The notes under the pieces: generated by a model
Seen by the model: only the letters and a program-made list of their open reading frames with translations
The model's database searches: none
Told to the model about the DNA's origin: nothing
Program-made: the position numbers and the translations under genes
DNA from: a bacterium
GTDB lineage: Bacteria > Tectomicrobia > Entotheonellia > Entotheonellales > Entotheonellaceae
Reading direction: 5' to 3'
NCBI GenBank assembly: GCA_027294925.1
Contig: JAPULM010000251.1
Coordinates: 1 to 37,303 of the forward strand
Length of the DNA stretch: 37,303 nt
Shown: positions 1 to 8,717 of the stretch, one piece after another
Layout: the number at the start of each line of letters is the position of its first letter
Numbering within the stretch: position 1 is the stretch's first letter

Positions 1-637
1 TTATGTATGCCAAAGAGGTGCGTCATGGCCAATGTTAACGACTATTCCCCACTACGTGGTCCTGCGCGTTTTGTGACGATCCTGACGCCAATCACCGCCT
101 GCTGGATGCTTCTACGGGGGCGGTGTGCAGCGGCCGAGGGCGTGACGCCACGATGCGAGTGGCATGCGCAGAGCGGACCTTGAACCGTGTTTATTTCAAC
201 ATGGGGTGACGCCTCCACCTGAGTACAAAGCAAACCATCAACTGATTGATAATACCATGGTTTCCCGATTACTATGGCGGTTTGTGTACCTTTGTCTAAT
301 TTGACCCATCCTTACGAAAGAGGTCATAGACAATTGCGTGTATGATGTGCTCCCCGCTCATCGCGGTTTTCCCGGTTGTCTGGCTTGCTTCCCAGGATGT
401 ACCGACAGTATCTTCGACCTAGAATCATTCTCCGGACTCCTTCGCGTTCGGCACCCGTGTCCACCAGGAATGGTGCCTTGATCCATGACCCATCGCGTAC
501 CTAAATCTCTCGGCAATTCTTAGGGTATTACCGTCTCATAGATGCTTGATAGCTCGCTATACCTATGCTTGTTCCTGGCAATCTACGCGACCGCTGCACC
601 CGCCCACGTCACGCATTCCTCGGCTCCATCTCTAAAT
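1..637. other. gene-poor left end
   Basis: No convincing intact gene is visible here. A 58-codon plus-strand frame begins at position 7; its internal ATG at 25 has a fair AGAGGTG ribosome binding site. Its product is unlike any family I know, and it is followed by unrelated open scraps. The minus-strand protease-like remnant lies within this stretch. I read the segment as decayed coding DNA rather than a designed regulatory region. Confidence 0.4.
296..500 (-). pseudogene. decayed fragments, one like a retropepsin-type aspartyl protease
   Basis: Reading the minus strand, positions 500-441 translate to a short stretch containing PFLVDTGAER. This closely matches the active-site motif (hydrophobic-DTGA) of small bacterial retropepsin-like aspartyl proteases, but the similarity stops straight afterwards, as expected after a frameshift. 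A second open stretch at 418-296 in another frame ends with HAIVYDLFRKDGSN and a stop; I do not recognise it. Neither piece has a credible start with a ribosome binding site, and in-frame stops separate them. I infer remnants of one or more dead genes. The protease assignment rests on about ten residues and is weak. Confidence 0.3.
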
Positions 638-925
638 TCACCGTTCACCTGATTTCCCGTAGGCGCGCAGACGAAACTGCTCTTTCTTCACCGCACTAAT
701 GCGCCGATCGAGCCCTTCAATCTCAAGGTCCTTCTCTTCCAATTCCCGATCCGAAAAACACCCACGCTGCTCAATAGTGCGCCGCTGGTGCTCCAGACGG
801 CGCAACTCAGCCCTCAGCTGCCCCTCGTCGTGCTCTCCAGCATGCACCTTTCGTTCTTCGTCATGTACGGTCTCTTCTTGATCTCTCGTACTGAACCACC
901 GCTGCCAAATCGACCAGACTGACAT
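638..925 (-). CDS. small charged coiled-coil protein, unknown function
   Basis: This 95-residue protein belongs to no family I recognise. Its N-terminus is aromatic (MSVWSIWQRWF), and residues 17-90 are highly charged with heptad-like Leu/Ile spacing (RAELRRLEHQRR, ELEEKDLEIEGLDRR), so a helical coiled coil is likely. There is no signal peptide. I chose the ATG at 925 because GGGAGGTGA lies 5 bases upstream on the minus strand. The longer frame to 994 has no ribosome binding site and a non-coding-looking leader. The strong Shine-Dalgarno sequence is the main reason to believe the gene is real in an otherwise decayed region. It could be a scaffold or the remaining part of a larger locus. Confidence 0.55.
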   Translation of the reverse strand: MSVWSIWQRWFSTRDQEETVHDEERKVHAGEHDEGQLRAELRRLEHQRRTIEQRGCFSDRELEEKDLEIEGLDRRISAVKKEQFRLRAYGKSGER

Positions 926-1681
926 CGCGCTCACCTCCCGATCGCAACCGCATAATGGCAAGAATATACCCCACTCCACCCCCACAAACAGCACTCCGGC
1001 CGGCAGGAACTGCGCCGCGAAGAGGTAGAGATGCCGCTCGACATCCTAGCACAAGAAGACCCCTACATGTACATCAAAGCGATGGCCGGTTAACGAGCGG
1101 TCACCGCATGGAGAGTAAAACGCAAGAGCTCATCGTGGTGTATCCCACGTGACTGCAACTGCTTGAGCACCTCAAACACAACGACCTCGTTGGCAGTGAG
1201 CTCTGGCGCATGCCAACTTTATGGTCAAGATTGAGGCAATTGCTATGGTCGATAGGTAATCGCCGGGACGTTTTGCTTCACAGGGCGTTTCGCAGAAGGT
1301 ATTTTGGGGATCAGCAGGGCTGTCGAGCACAACTGAGGGTGTGCCATGATTTCCCTCTGGCTTGGGTTCGTTGATAGCCATGCAAACGTTATCCGACAAC
1401 CACAGCACGTGGCCCTCGGAGAAAATGCAACAGCCCGCTTTGGTCTTCATCGGTGAGGAAGATCTGTGTTAACAGCCCAAACACAATGCCAAACGCAATG
1501 TGGGCACATACACCCAGGGGATATACCAGGCAGCAAACTCGTGAGCAGTGCGGATGACTTTCGATCCTAAGTATTTGTCGCCCTCTAGCCGACAAGCATG
1601 TTATCATTTTTATAATATTACCAACCGGTTCTATGCTTGCACAGATTTAGACGTTCTATTCTATTATACTGAGGTCATGTC
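926..1681. other. long intergenic region with coding scraps upstream of the fliK-like gene
   Basis: About 750 bases hold no confident gene. Plus-strand scraps include a frame ending at the TAA near 1092 (contains MPLDILAQEDPYMYIKAMAG) and one from 1108 (MESKTQELIVVYP), which meets an in-frame TGA at 1150 and then reads on. A 92-codon minus-strand frame at 1172-1450 contains a stretch faintly like VOC/PhnB proteins (GHVLWLSDN). None has a good start signal, and I infer gene decay. Close to the fliK-like gene the DNA becomes AT-rich; a perfect TATAAT at 1611-1616 is a possible promoter -10 box, but no good -35 is seen. Confidence 0.35.
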
Positions 1682-2881
1682 GTGGCTTTTGCTCCGCTCA
1701 GTGGCGCCGTTGTCCGCGGCCAAGCCACAACGGTAGGCCAAACCAACAGCTTCTCACAACAATTCACCGTCGGGCAAACCATCAAAGGCGTTGTGCTACA
1801 AGCGCTCCCAGAGGGAAAAACGCTAGTCAATTTCGCTGGACAGCATGTTGTGATGGAACTCAACCATCCCCTCGATAAAGGCCAATCATTTCTAGCCAGA
1901 ATTGAACAGGCGTCACCCGCCCTCATGCTAAAAGTACTTAAGGGGCCAGTGCCGAACCCTACCGACAGCGCTGCCCTTGTTGGTAGTCGTCAACCCCTAT
2001 CCCTCTACCACGATGAGACGAATCCAACACAAACTGGAACACTCAACGCCGCCCAGCTCAAATCCTATCTGGTCGCTAAGCAGCCAGTCATCGATATGCT
2101 CACCGCCTTACAGAAACATCTTGCCCACAACCCCATCCTACAGCAAACGGATGTCACCTTACGCCGCCGCCTGGAAACAACGCTTAATATACTGTTACCC
2201 AAGACGACAGCACCGCCCGATGCAGACGGGCTCAAAGCACAAATCAATCAATCGGGCATCAATTACGAAGCCCATGTTCAGCAACTCCTGGTCAATGAGG
2301 CGTCACCGGCAAAACAATCCGTGTTGATGCAAGATCTCAAAGGTCAGCTGTTGGAACTCTCACAGGGACTCAATCAGCTTTCTTCTCAACAGGCCGCTAC
2401 CACCACAGCGCGTCAACAGGTACAGCAAGCCATACAGAACATCGAATTCCAGCAACTAGCCAACCTGTTTGCGCAGCAGGAGCATCAGTTCCTGTTGCTC
2501 CAAGTCGCCCACCCGGCGCTTCTTGCTTCACACACGGCAAAACTGTTTTTCCGCGCCAAGAATAGGTCAAAAGGAAACAGTCAAGTGGAAACGCAGGATT
2601 ATACGCTGGTCTTTCTCCTCGACTTTAGCGCCCTGGGTAACATACGGATTGACGCCATGGTCCATGGGCAACAGGTAGTGGCAACGATTAAGACAGAAGA
2701 TGAGACTGTCGCCCATTTCATTCGGAAACAGACAGATGTCCTGACTGTGTGCCTACAAAACCTTGGTTTCCACGCAGAGATAAGCTGTCGGGCGCAAGAG
2801 ACCGTTGTGCTGGATGTCGATGACTCGTTGACCCGTGTACTCATGGTGGACCCCTCTCAATTAGTGGATATTAAGGCATGA
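1682..2881 (+). CDS. fliK: flagellar hook-length control protein FliK-like
   Basis: The 399-residue protein would measure hook or rod length and switch the flagellar export apparatus from hook to filament substrates. Residues about 30-90 form a beta-rich module (VGQTIKGVVLQ...GKTLVNFAGQHV...GQSFLARIE) typical of many FliK homologues. The middle (about 100-260) is Gln/Thr/Ala-rich, as expected of the variable ruler region. Residues about 290-385 (VFLLDFSALGNIRIDAMVHG ... LGFHAEI) match the Flg_hook C-terminal domain. Translation starts at GTG 1682, with GAGGT seven bases upstream; an ATG at 1677 is in another frame. The gene overlaps its downstream neighbour by the ATGA at 2878, so the two are translationally coupled. 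No other flagellar gene is in view. Confidence 0.75.
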   Translation: MAFAPLSGAVVRGQATTVGQTNSFSQQFTVGQTIKGVVLQALPEGKTLVNFAGQHVVMELNHPLDKGQSFLARIEQASPALMLKVLKGPVPNPTDSAALVGSRQPLSLYHDETNPTQTGTLNAAQLKSYLVAKQPVIDMLTALQKHLAHNPILQQTDVTLRRRLETTLNILLPKTTAPPDADGLKAQINQSGINYEAHVQQLLVNEASPAKQSVLMQDLKGQLLELSQGLNQLSSQQAATTTARQQVQQAIQNIEFQQLANLFAQQEHQFLLLQVAHPALLASHTAKLFFRAKNRSKGNSQVETQDYTLVFLLDFSALGNIRIDAMVHGQQVVATIKTEDETVAHFIRKQTDVLTVCLQNLGFHAEISCRAQETVVLDVDDSLTRVLMVDPSQLVDIKA

Positions 2882-3168
2882 AGCCAAAGCCCGCAGGTCC
2901 CCCCAGAACAGCCATTGCCCTCAAATACGATGCAGCAAGGGACCAGGCCCCAAAAATCACGGCTAAGGGCAACGGCTATGTGGCAGACAAAATTATAGCT
3001 CTGGCTCGGGAGAAAGGCATACCCATGCGAGAGGATGCTGATCTTGTTCGGGTCCTCTCGCAGTTTGATCTCAACCAAGAAATCCCACCATCGCTTTACC
3101 AAGTGGTAGCCGAACTGCTCGCCTTTGTCTATCGCCTCAACCAAGACTATCGTCCCCTTTCCTCTTGA
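2878..3168 (+). CDS. FlhB C-terminal domain homologue (FlhX-type)
   Basis: This 96-residue protein matches only the cytoplasmic, substrate-specificity part of FlhB/YscU export proteins. Shared landmarks are IALKYDAARDQAPKI near the start, the middle helix ADKIIALAREKGIP, and IPPSLYQVVAELLAFVYRL at the end. There are no membrane helices, and the NPTH autocleavage motif of full FlhB is absent because the homology begins just after it. Such short FlhB-like proteins are often encoded next to fliK and can stand in for the cleaved FlhB C-terminus in the hook-to-filament switch. The four-base overlap with the fliK-like gene supports that partnership. Confidence 0.8.
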   Translation: MKPKPAGPPRTAIALKYDAARDQAPKITAKGNGYVADKIIALAREKGIPMREDADLVRVLSQFDLNQEIPPSLYQVVAELLAFVYRLNQDYRPLSS

Positions 3169-3193
3169 CACCTCAACAAAAAGCGGCAAGAAT
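3165..3193 (+). promoter_or_regulatory. candidate sigma70-type promoter for the citrate synthase operon
   Basis: A perfect TTGACA -35 box (3165-3170) overlaps the end of the preceding gene and is followed after 17 bases by AAGAAT, which matches TATAAT at four of six positions. A perfect TATAAT also occurs at 3212-3217 but lacks a good -35. Either could drive the operon starting at 3411; the leader would be about 200 bases. Confidence 0.35.
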
Positions 3194-3410
3194 CGCCTCA
3201 CTATAGGCTCGTATAATCGGGCAGAAGTCCCTGAGCAGTTTTAAGCGTTGCATCGCATTTCAAAACAACCTGTCTCCCCCCGCCAAACTGGCAGGGTAAT
3301 TGTGCTACGCAGTACTTTCGTTGCAGCTCAATTTTTCACTGTGCATACAGCTTAGGGGATGTATAAGACATTCCTTGCTGGGCCGGGTAAAGGAGAGATG
3401 GAGGGTTGCC

Positions 3411-4532
3411 ATGAGTGAAACATCCGATCAGGTCATTTTGGGGCTCGAAGGTGTTTTAGCCTGCCAATCGAGCATCGCATACATTGACGGCTCTGTTCCG
3501 GAGCTGTCCTTCCGTGGCTACGACATCCGTGATATCGCTCAAACCCTGACGTTTGAGCAAATCGCGTATCTTATCTGGCACGACCGCCTGCCCAACGCCG
3601 ATGAACTGCAAGCCTTCAACGCCGAACTAGTGGGACAACGCGCCTTACCGTCAACCGTGATGGACCTGCTGCATTCCATACCCACCTCGACACATCCAAT
3701 GGCCGGCCTCCGTACCGCGGTCTCACTGCTTGGGGCCTTGGACGCCAAGGCCAACGACATCAGCGCAACGGACAACCTGCGTAAAGCCAAGGCGCTCACC
3801 GCTCAGATACCAACCATGGTAGCGGCACAGGCACGCTTACAAAAAGGGCAAGACCCTATTGCGCCGAATGCCGCTCTAGGTCATACGGCCAACTACTGTT
3901 ACATGCTTACCGGCGAAACGCCGGACGAGACAACCGTACGCACCTTTGACACCACCATGATTTTGTATGCCGAACACGAAACTAACGCCTCGACCTTTGC
4001 CTGTCGGGTGGTTGCGGGTACGGAATCTGATTTTTACTCTTCGGTCGTCGCCGGTATCGGTGCTATTAAAGGCCCGTTGCATGGCGGTGCGATTGACGGC
4101 GCCATGGAAATGTTCATTGAGATCGGCGATCCTGCCCGAGCAGCGGCTTTTGTCGATGACGCCTTGGCCACCAAACGCAAGTTGTCCGGCTTTGGGCACC
4201 GTGTTTACCGAGCCGGTGATCCGCGAGCCGCGATACTGCGCGGCATGGCCAAAAAACTTGGTGAGGTTAAGGGGGAAACCAAATGGTTTGATATTGCCGC
4301 CGGCGCCGAACAGCGTATGCAGGAGACAAAGGGCATTATCCCGAACGTTGATTACTTCGCTGCACCCGTCCTGCACCATTTAGGCTTTCCCCTCAACGTT
4401 TTTACCAATGTGGTAGCCAGCGCTCGTATCGTCGGTTGGTCGGCGCACATTCTAGAGCAACATGCTAACAACCGGCTGATTCGGCCACGGGCACAGTACG
4501 TGGGGCATCGCGGACGGAAGCTTGGTACGTGA
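3411..4532 (+). CDS. citrate synthase / 2-methylcitrate synthase family protein
   Basis: The enzyme should condense an acyl-CoA (acetyl- or propionyl-CoA) with oxaloacetate. The 373-residue length and motifs fit the compact bacterial type shared by citrate and 2-methylcitrate synthases. Visible landmarks are AEHETNAST with H189, GPLHGGA with catalytic H224, FGHRVYR with H263, the catalytic Asp at D314 (NVDYF), and the C-terminal Arg-rich motif near 355-360. I chose ATG 3411, with GAGGG five bases upstream, because the 37 residues before it do not look like this family. It is the first gene of a tight four-gene operon with PrpF-like, aconitase and MetE-like genes. That company favours methylcitrate or another tricarboxylate over plain citrate, but the sequence cannot settle the substrate. 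Confidence 0.88.
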   Translation: MSETSDQVILGLEGVLACQSSIAYIDGSVPELSFRGYDIRDIAQTLTFEQIAYLIWHDRLPNADELQAFNAELVGQRALPSTVMDLLHSIPTSTHPMAGLRTAVSLLGALDAKANDISATDNLRKAKALTAQIPTMVAAQARLQKGQDPIAPNAALGHTANYCYMLTGETPDETTVRTFDTTMILYAEHETNASTFACRVVAGTESDFYSSVVAGIGAIKGPLHGGAIDGAMEMFIEIGDPARAAAFVDDALATKRKLSGFGHRVYRAGDPRAAILRGMAKKLGEVKGETKWFDIAAGAEQRMQETKGIIPNVDYFAAPVLHHLGFPLNVFTNVVASARIVGWSAHILEQHANNRLIRPRAQYVGHRGRKLGT

Positions 4533-4554
4533 GAGGACGGAGTGAGGCAGCGTT

Positions 4555-5718
4555 ATGCAGCAAAAAATTACGGCGGTTTTTGTACGGGGTGGAACGAGCC
4601 GGGCGGTGTTATTTCGAGAAGATGTTCTAGCACCCTATGATCATGCAACACGTGAGCGTATCATCCTGGCGGCGCTTGGCAGTCCTGATCCAGACGGGCG
4701 ACAAATCGATGGCCTTGGCGGCGGCATTTCCTCTCTGAGTAAGGCGGCAATTATTGGGCAGAGCAGCGAGCCCGACAGCGATGTAACGTTCAACTTCGGA
4801 CAGGTTGATGTACATCGGCCATTTATCGACTGGAGTGGGACCTGTGGCAACATCTCTGCTGCAGTTGGCCCTTTTGCCATTGATGAAGGCCTTATACCGG
4901 CAGTCGAGCCGCTCACCCGGGTACACGTTCTAGCCACCAACACAGGCAAACGTTACATTGCGCATGTGCCCGTACACGACGGTATAGCGGCGGTCGAAGG
5001 CGATTTTCGTATTGCTGGCGTACCAGTACCAGGCGCCCGTATTGCTCTGGAATACCTGGCTCCAGGCGGTTCGTTGGGCGGCAAGCTTTTGCCAACCGGC
5101 GCAACACGTCAACCTATTAGGTTAACGGATGGACGCCAGGTCATCATCTCGATTGTCGATGCCGCCATACCCATGGTGTACGTTCGTGCCGATGCATTGG
5201 GAACAGACGCCACCCGACTCGCCCCGGATTTGGATAGCGATCGTCCCTTACAGGAAACACTTGAGGAAATTCGTTGCCATGGCGCAGTATTGCTAGGTTT
5301 GGCAGAGACGCTTGAGCAGGCCCACGACAATGTTAAAGCCATTCCAAAAATCGCCATGGTAGCGCCGCCAGCCCCATATCAGAATAGTAGCGGCGCTATG
5401 CTGACAGTAGAACAGATGGATCTGCTGGCACGCGCCATTTCCATGGGCAATACGCACCGCACATTTCCAGGCACCTCATCGATGTGTACTGCAGTAGCGG
5501 CGGCGGTTAAGGGAACGGTGGTACACGAGGTTTGTACAGCATCCACACCGGAATGCCTGCGTATCGGGCACCCAGCCGGCGTCATGGAGATCGGGGCCAA
5601 CGTTGGCCAGCGTGAAGGCGAGTGGTACGCTGAAAGCGTGACCACGCAACGAACTGCGCGCCGTATTATGGAAGGCGCCATTCTAGTACCGCAGTGGTAT
5701 ATAGAAGGAAAACCCTAG
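4555..5718 (+). CDS. PrpF-family isomerase (AcnD-accessory / methylaconitate isomerase-like)
   Basis: PrpF proteins have the diaminopimelate-epimerase fold and move double bonds or isomerise tricarboxylates such as 2-methylaconitate. This 387-residue protein has the family hallmarks: RGGTSRA at 11-17, DPDGRQIDGLGGG at 45-57, SLSK with the presumed catalytic K63, and TCGN with C97, then a second half with the GNTHRTFPGT segment. It lies 22 bases after the citrate synthase-like gene and 14 bases before the aconitase start region, so co-transcription is very likely. Related enzymes act on 4-oxalomesaconate, so the exact substrate is open. The neighbours favour an aconitate-type compound. Confidence 0.85.
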   Translation: MQQKITAVFVRGGTSRAVLFREDVLAPYDHATRERIILAALGSPDPDGRQIDGLGGGISSLSKAAIIGQSSEPDSDVTFNFGQVDVHRPFIDWSGTCGNISAAVGPFAIDEGLIPAVEPLTRVHVLATNTGKRYIAHVPVHDGIAAVEGDFRIAGVPVPGARIALEYLAPGGSLGGKLLPTGATRQPIRLTDGRQVIISIVDAAIPMVYVRADALGTDATRLAPDLDSDRPLQETLEEIRCHGAVLLGLAETLEQAHDNVKAIPKIAMVAPPAPYQNSSGAMLTVEQMDLLARAISMGNTHRTFPGTSSMCTAVAAAVKGTVVHEVCTASTPECLRIGHPAGVMEIGANVGQREGEWYAESVTTQRTARRIMEGAILVPQWYIEGKP

Positions 5719-5735
5719 TTTGAGGCTAACGGTTG

Positions 5736-7661
5736 ATGAATCTCACGCGTAAACTTATCGCCTCTCATCTACTCAGTGGCGATATGACCCCAGGCGAAGA
5801 AATCGCACTACGTATTGATCAGACCCTGTCACAGGATGCTACCGGCACCCTTTCGTACTTACAGTTCGAGGCCATTGGCGTGCCTCGCGTACGTACTCAG
5901 TTGTCAGTGAGCTACGTCGATCACAACATGTTGCAAGGCGATTTTCGCAATGCCGACGACCATCTGTACTTGCAGGATGTGGCAGCAAAATACGGCCTTT
6001 ATTATTCTCGGCCAGGCAACGGAATCTGTCATCAAGTGCATCTAGAACGCTTTGCAATTCCAGGCACAACCTTACTCGGCACCGACAGTCACACCCCCAC
6101 TTGCGGCGGCATCGGGGTACTCGCCATCGGAGCAGGTGGTCTGGACGTGGCAATCGCCATGGCCGGTAGCCCCTACTATTTACGTATGCCAAAGGTCGTT
6201 GGCGTTAAGCTACACGGACGTCTGCAGCCCGGTGTAACGGCCAAAGACATTATTTTTGAGGTCTTGCGTCGTTTGACGGCGAAAGGCGGTGTCGGCCGTA
6301 TTCTCGAATATTATGGCTCCGGGGTTGCGCATCTTGACGTACCGGAACGGGCAACCATCACTAACATGGGTGCGGAACTTGGAGCCACGACCTCGATTTT
6401 CCCGACTGACGACCGTACCTTGGCTTACCTCAAACGCCAGCAACGCGCCGAGGCATACTCAGCGCAAACGCCAGATGCCGACGCCACCTACGACGAGCAC
6501 ATGCACATTGATGTTGATGCCCTGGAGCCTTTAATTGCCCAGCCGCATAGTCCAGACAACATCTGTCCGATTAGCGAGGTGAAAGGGACACCGGTCAATC
6601 AGGTAGCCATCGGCAGTTGCACCAACTCGTCCTATCACGATCTGATGACCGTTGCAGCGATGCTGAAGGGACATCATGCACATCCACGCGTCAGTCTGGT
6701 GGTAAGTCCGGGATCACGTCAAGTCCTGCAAATGATCGCCCGCAATGGCGCCTTGGCCGATTTGATTGCTGCCGGGGCGCGTATTCTGGAATCGGCCTGC
6801 GGGCCATGCGCCGGCATGGGACAAGTGCCGGCGTTCGACGCAGTATCGCTGCGTTCATTTAACCGCAATTTTCCGGGGCGTTCCGGTGATCTCAATAACC
6901 GCGTCTATCTAGCTAGCCCGGCAGCTTGTGCGGCAGCGGCAATAGCTGGCGAAATTGCTGACCCGCGAGAGTTTACCACCCGTCATATCCGTCTTCCGGT
7001 TAAATTTCTAATCGATGACAGCGGTATTTTGCCACCGGCTGAGAATCCGGATATGGTTGAGATTCGACGTGGACCGAACATTAAACCCTTGCCAACACGA
7101 GAGGAACTGGAAGACGTCCTAAGTGGTGAAATTCTGTTAAAACTTGGCGACGACATCTCCACCGACCACATCCTACCGGCTGGCCCGCAAGTTTTGCCGT
7201 TACGCTCAAACGTGCCGGCCATTGCCGAGTATCTGTTCCGCTACGCTGATCCGACTTTCGTCGAGCGGGTTAAAGCAAAAGGCGGCGGTTTCCTCGTTGC
7301 GGCTCACAATTACGGCCAAGGCAGCTCGCGTGAACATGCAGCCTTATGTCCCATGTATTACGGCATCAAAATGATTCTGGCCAAGTCATTTGCCCGTATT
7401 CATCGCGACAATCTGATAAATTACGCTGTCCTCCCACTCATTTTTATGAATGAAGACGATTATGATGCTATAGAGCCCGAGCATCAGCTAGAAATTCGTA
7501 ATCTACGGCACCTTTTACTTGAAGGCGCCACACGTATACCGGTGCACAACCTCACCAACCAAACGACAATTGAGACGTCGATTGAAATCTCGTCCCGCCA
7601 ACGCCAGATTCTGCTGGCAGGCGGCCTCTTGCGTTATGTCGGCAAGGAGAGCCATGTATGA
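5736..7661 (+). CDS. aconitase family hydratase
   Basis: This iron-sulfur dehydratase interconverts citrate-type tricarboxylates through an aconitate intermediate. The 641-residue form is the short, archaeal or mitochondrial-like arrangement, not the roughly 890-residue AcnA. The 4Fe-4S ligands are visible as C295 (GSCTNSS) and C355/C358 (ESACGPCAG). TDSHTPTCGG lies at 116-125. The swivel domain near 475-560 carries the substrate-binding loop YGQGSSREHA. The ATG at 5736 is preceded by an in-frame TTG at 5733, and GAGG at 5722-5725 could serve either. The end overlaps the next gene by ATGA. Pairing with PrpF suggests an AcnD-like role on methylcitrate, though the sequence is not the typical long AcnD. 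Confidence 0.88.
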   Translation: MNLTRKLIASHLLSGDMTPGEEIALRIDQTLSQDATGTLSYLQFEAIGVPRVRTQLSVSYVDHNMLQGDFRNADDHLYLQDVAAKYGLYYSRPGNGICHQVHLERFAIPGTTLLGTDSHTPTCGGIGVLAIGAGGLDVAIAMAGSPYYLRMPKVVGVKLHGRLQPGVTAKDIIFEVLRRLTAKGGVGRILEYYGSGVAHLDVPERATITNMGAELGATTSIFPTDDRTLAYLKRQQRAEAYSAQTPDADATYDEHMHIDVDALEPLIAQPHSPDNICPISEVKGTPVNQVAIGSCTNSSYHDLMTVAAMLKGHHAHPRVSLVVSPGSRQVLQMIARNGALADLIAAGARILESACGPCAGMGQVPAFDAVSLRSFNRNFPGRSGDLNNRVYLASPAACAAAAIAGEIADPREFTTRHIRLPVKFLIDDSGILPPAENPDMVEIRRGPNIKPLPTREELEDVLSGEILLKLGDDISTDHILPAGPQVLPLRSNVPAIAEYLFRYADPTFVERVKAKGGGFLVAAHNYGQGSSREHAALCPMYYGIKMILAKSFARIHRDNLINYAVLPLIFMNEDDYDAIEPEHQLEIRNLRHLLLEGATRIPVHNLTNQTTIETSIEISSRQRQILLAGGLLRYVGKESHV

Positions 7662-8680
7662 GTGATCTACCCCTTCTTCCTACAACGGTCGTCGGCTCAC
7701 ACGCCAAGCCTGGCTGGTGGCACACCTGTAAAGACCTCTACGACACCGACAAATGGGGGCCGTATGATCTGGAAGAGCTGCTCAATGACGCGGTGGATAT
7801 TGCCATCCTGGATCAGGAACGCGCCGGTATTGACATCATCACGGATGGCGAAGCACGCCGTCTGGATGGGTATGTCGACGGCTACTACCGTATTATCGAC
7901 GGCATTCGCGCCCGCCCCACGGCTCGGCTGGCCGGCCCTTGGGGATACGATCAACAGACACGCTATGAAGCCACAGGCAAAATTCAGGCGCCTGAAGGAC
8001 TCGGCATCGTACAAGAGTTTGAATATCTGATTGCGCATACCCAAAAGGCGACCAAAGTAACCTGTGCAGGGCCACTAACCTTTGGTTCGCGCATCCACCC
8101 TAACAACATCTACCAGAGCGTTGTGGAGATCGCGGAAGAATTCGCCCACGTCATTAACACGGAACTGAAGGGGCTGGTTGACGCTGGCGCACGGTTTATT
8201 CAACTTGATGAACCGGCACGTGACAATATCTCCGGTGCTGAAATGGCACGTCTGTTTAATCTGGCAACAGAAGGGGTTGAGGCAAAGCTGGCGTTTCACA
8301 TCTGCTTTGGTAACCGCTTTGGTCGGGCACGCTTCAAACGCTGTTACAGCAACTACTTCCCTGGTGCCTTGGAAGCTCGGGCCGATCAATTTGTCCTGGA
8401 GTACGCCAGCCGGGAAATGGCGGAAATCGAGAAGTGGAGGGAATGGAACGACGGCCGTGAGCTTGGCGCCGGCATTATTGACGTCAAATCATTCCATCCG
8501 GAAAGTCCGGAAGACGTGGCGGAGCGCTTACGCACGGTGCTGCGCTACGCCGACGCAGAGAAGGTCTATGTCAACCCCGATTGTGGTTTCGGCTGGAGCC
8601 CGCGCAACATGGCAGTAGGAAAACTACATGCTCTGGCAGCTGGGGTCAAAATCGTCCGCAAAGAACTAGGCCAGGGTTAA
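7658..8680 (+). CDS. MetE-like (cobalamin-independent methionine synthase C-terminal type) enzyme
   Basis: The 340-residue protein is a single UROD/MetE-type TIM barrel, equal to the C-terminal half of MetE. The zinc site is intact by comparison with MetE: H214 and C216 (HIC), E248 and C309 (VNPDCG). Homocysteine-site acids also have counterparts, E65 (DGEARR) and D184 (IQLDEPA). The N-terminal half that helps MetE bind folate is absent. Known relatives of this short form act in methyl transfer or in other thiol and C1 chemistry, and many are called methionine synthase without proof. It overlaps the aconitase gene by four bases, so it belongs to the same operon. Its role beside tricarboxylate enzymes is unclear. 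Confidence 0.82.
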   Translation: MSDLPLLPTTVVGSHAKPGWWHTCKDLYDTDKWGPYDLEELLNDAVDIAILDQERAGIDIITDGEARRLDGYVDGYYRIIDGIRARPTARLAGPWGYDQQTRYEATGKIQAPEGLGIVQEFEYLIAHTQKATKVTCAGPLTFGSRIHPNNIYQSVVEIAEEFAHVINTELKGLVDAGARFIQLDEPARDNISGAEMARLFNLATEGVEAKLAFHICFGNRFGRARFKRCYSNYFPGALEARADQFVLEYASREMAEIEKWREWNDGRELGAGIIDVKSFHPESPEDVAERLRTVLRYADAEKVYVNPDCGFGWSPRNMAVGKLHALAAGVKIVRKELGQG

Positions 8681-8717
8681 GTTCAGCGTTTGCCGGCCCT
8701 TCTGAGTCAGGAGACTT

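Noticed and set aside
3876..4379. 167-codon minus-strand frame
   Set aside because: It is antisense to the citrate synthase-like gene, whose catalytic motifs are intact.
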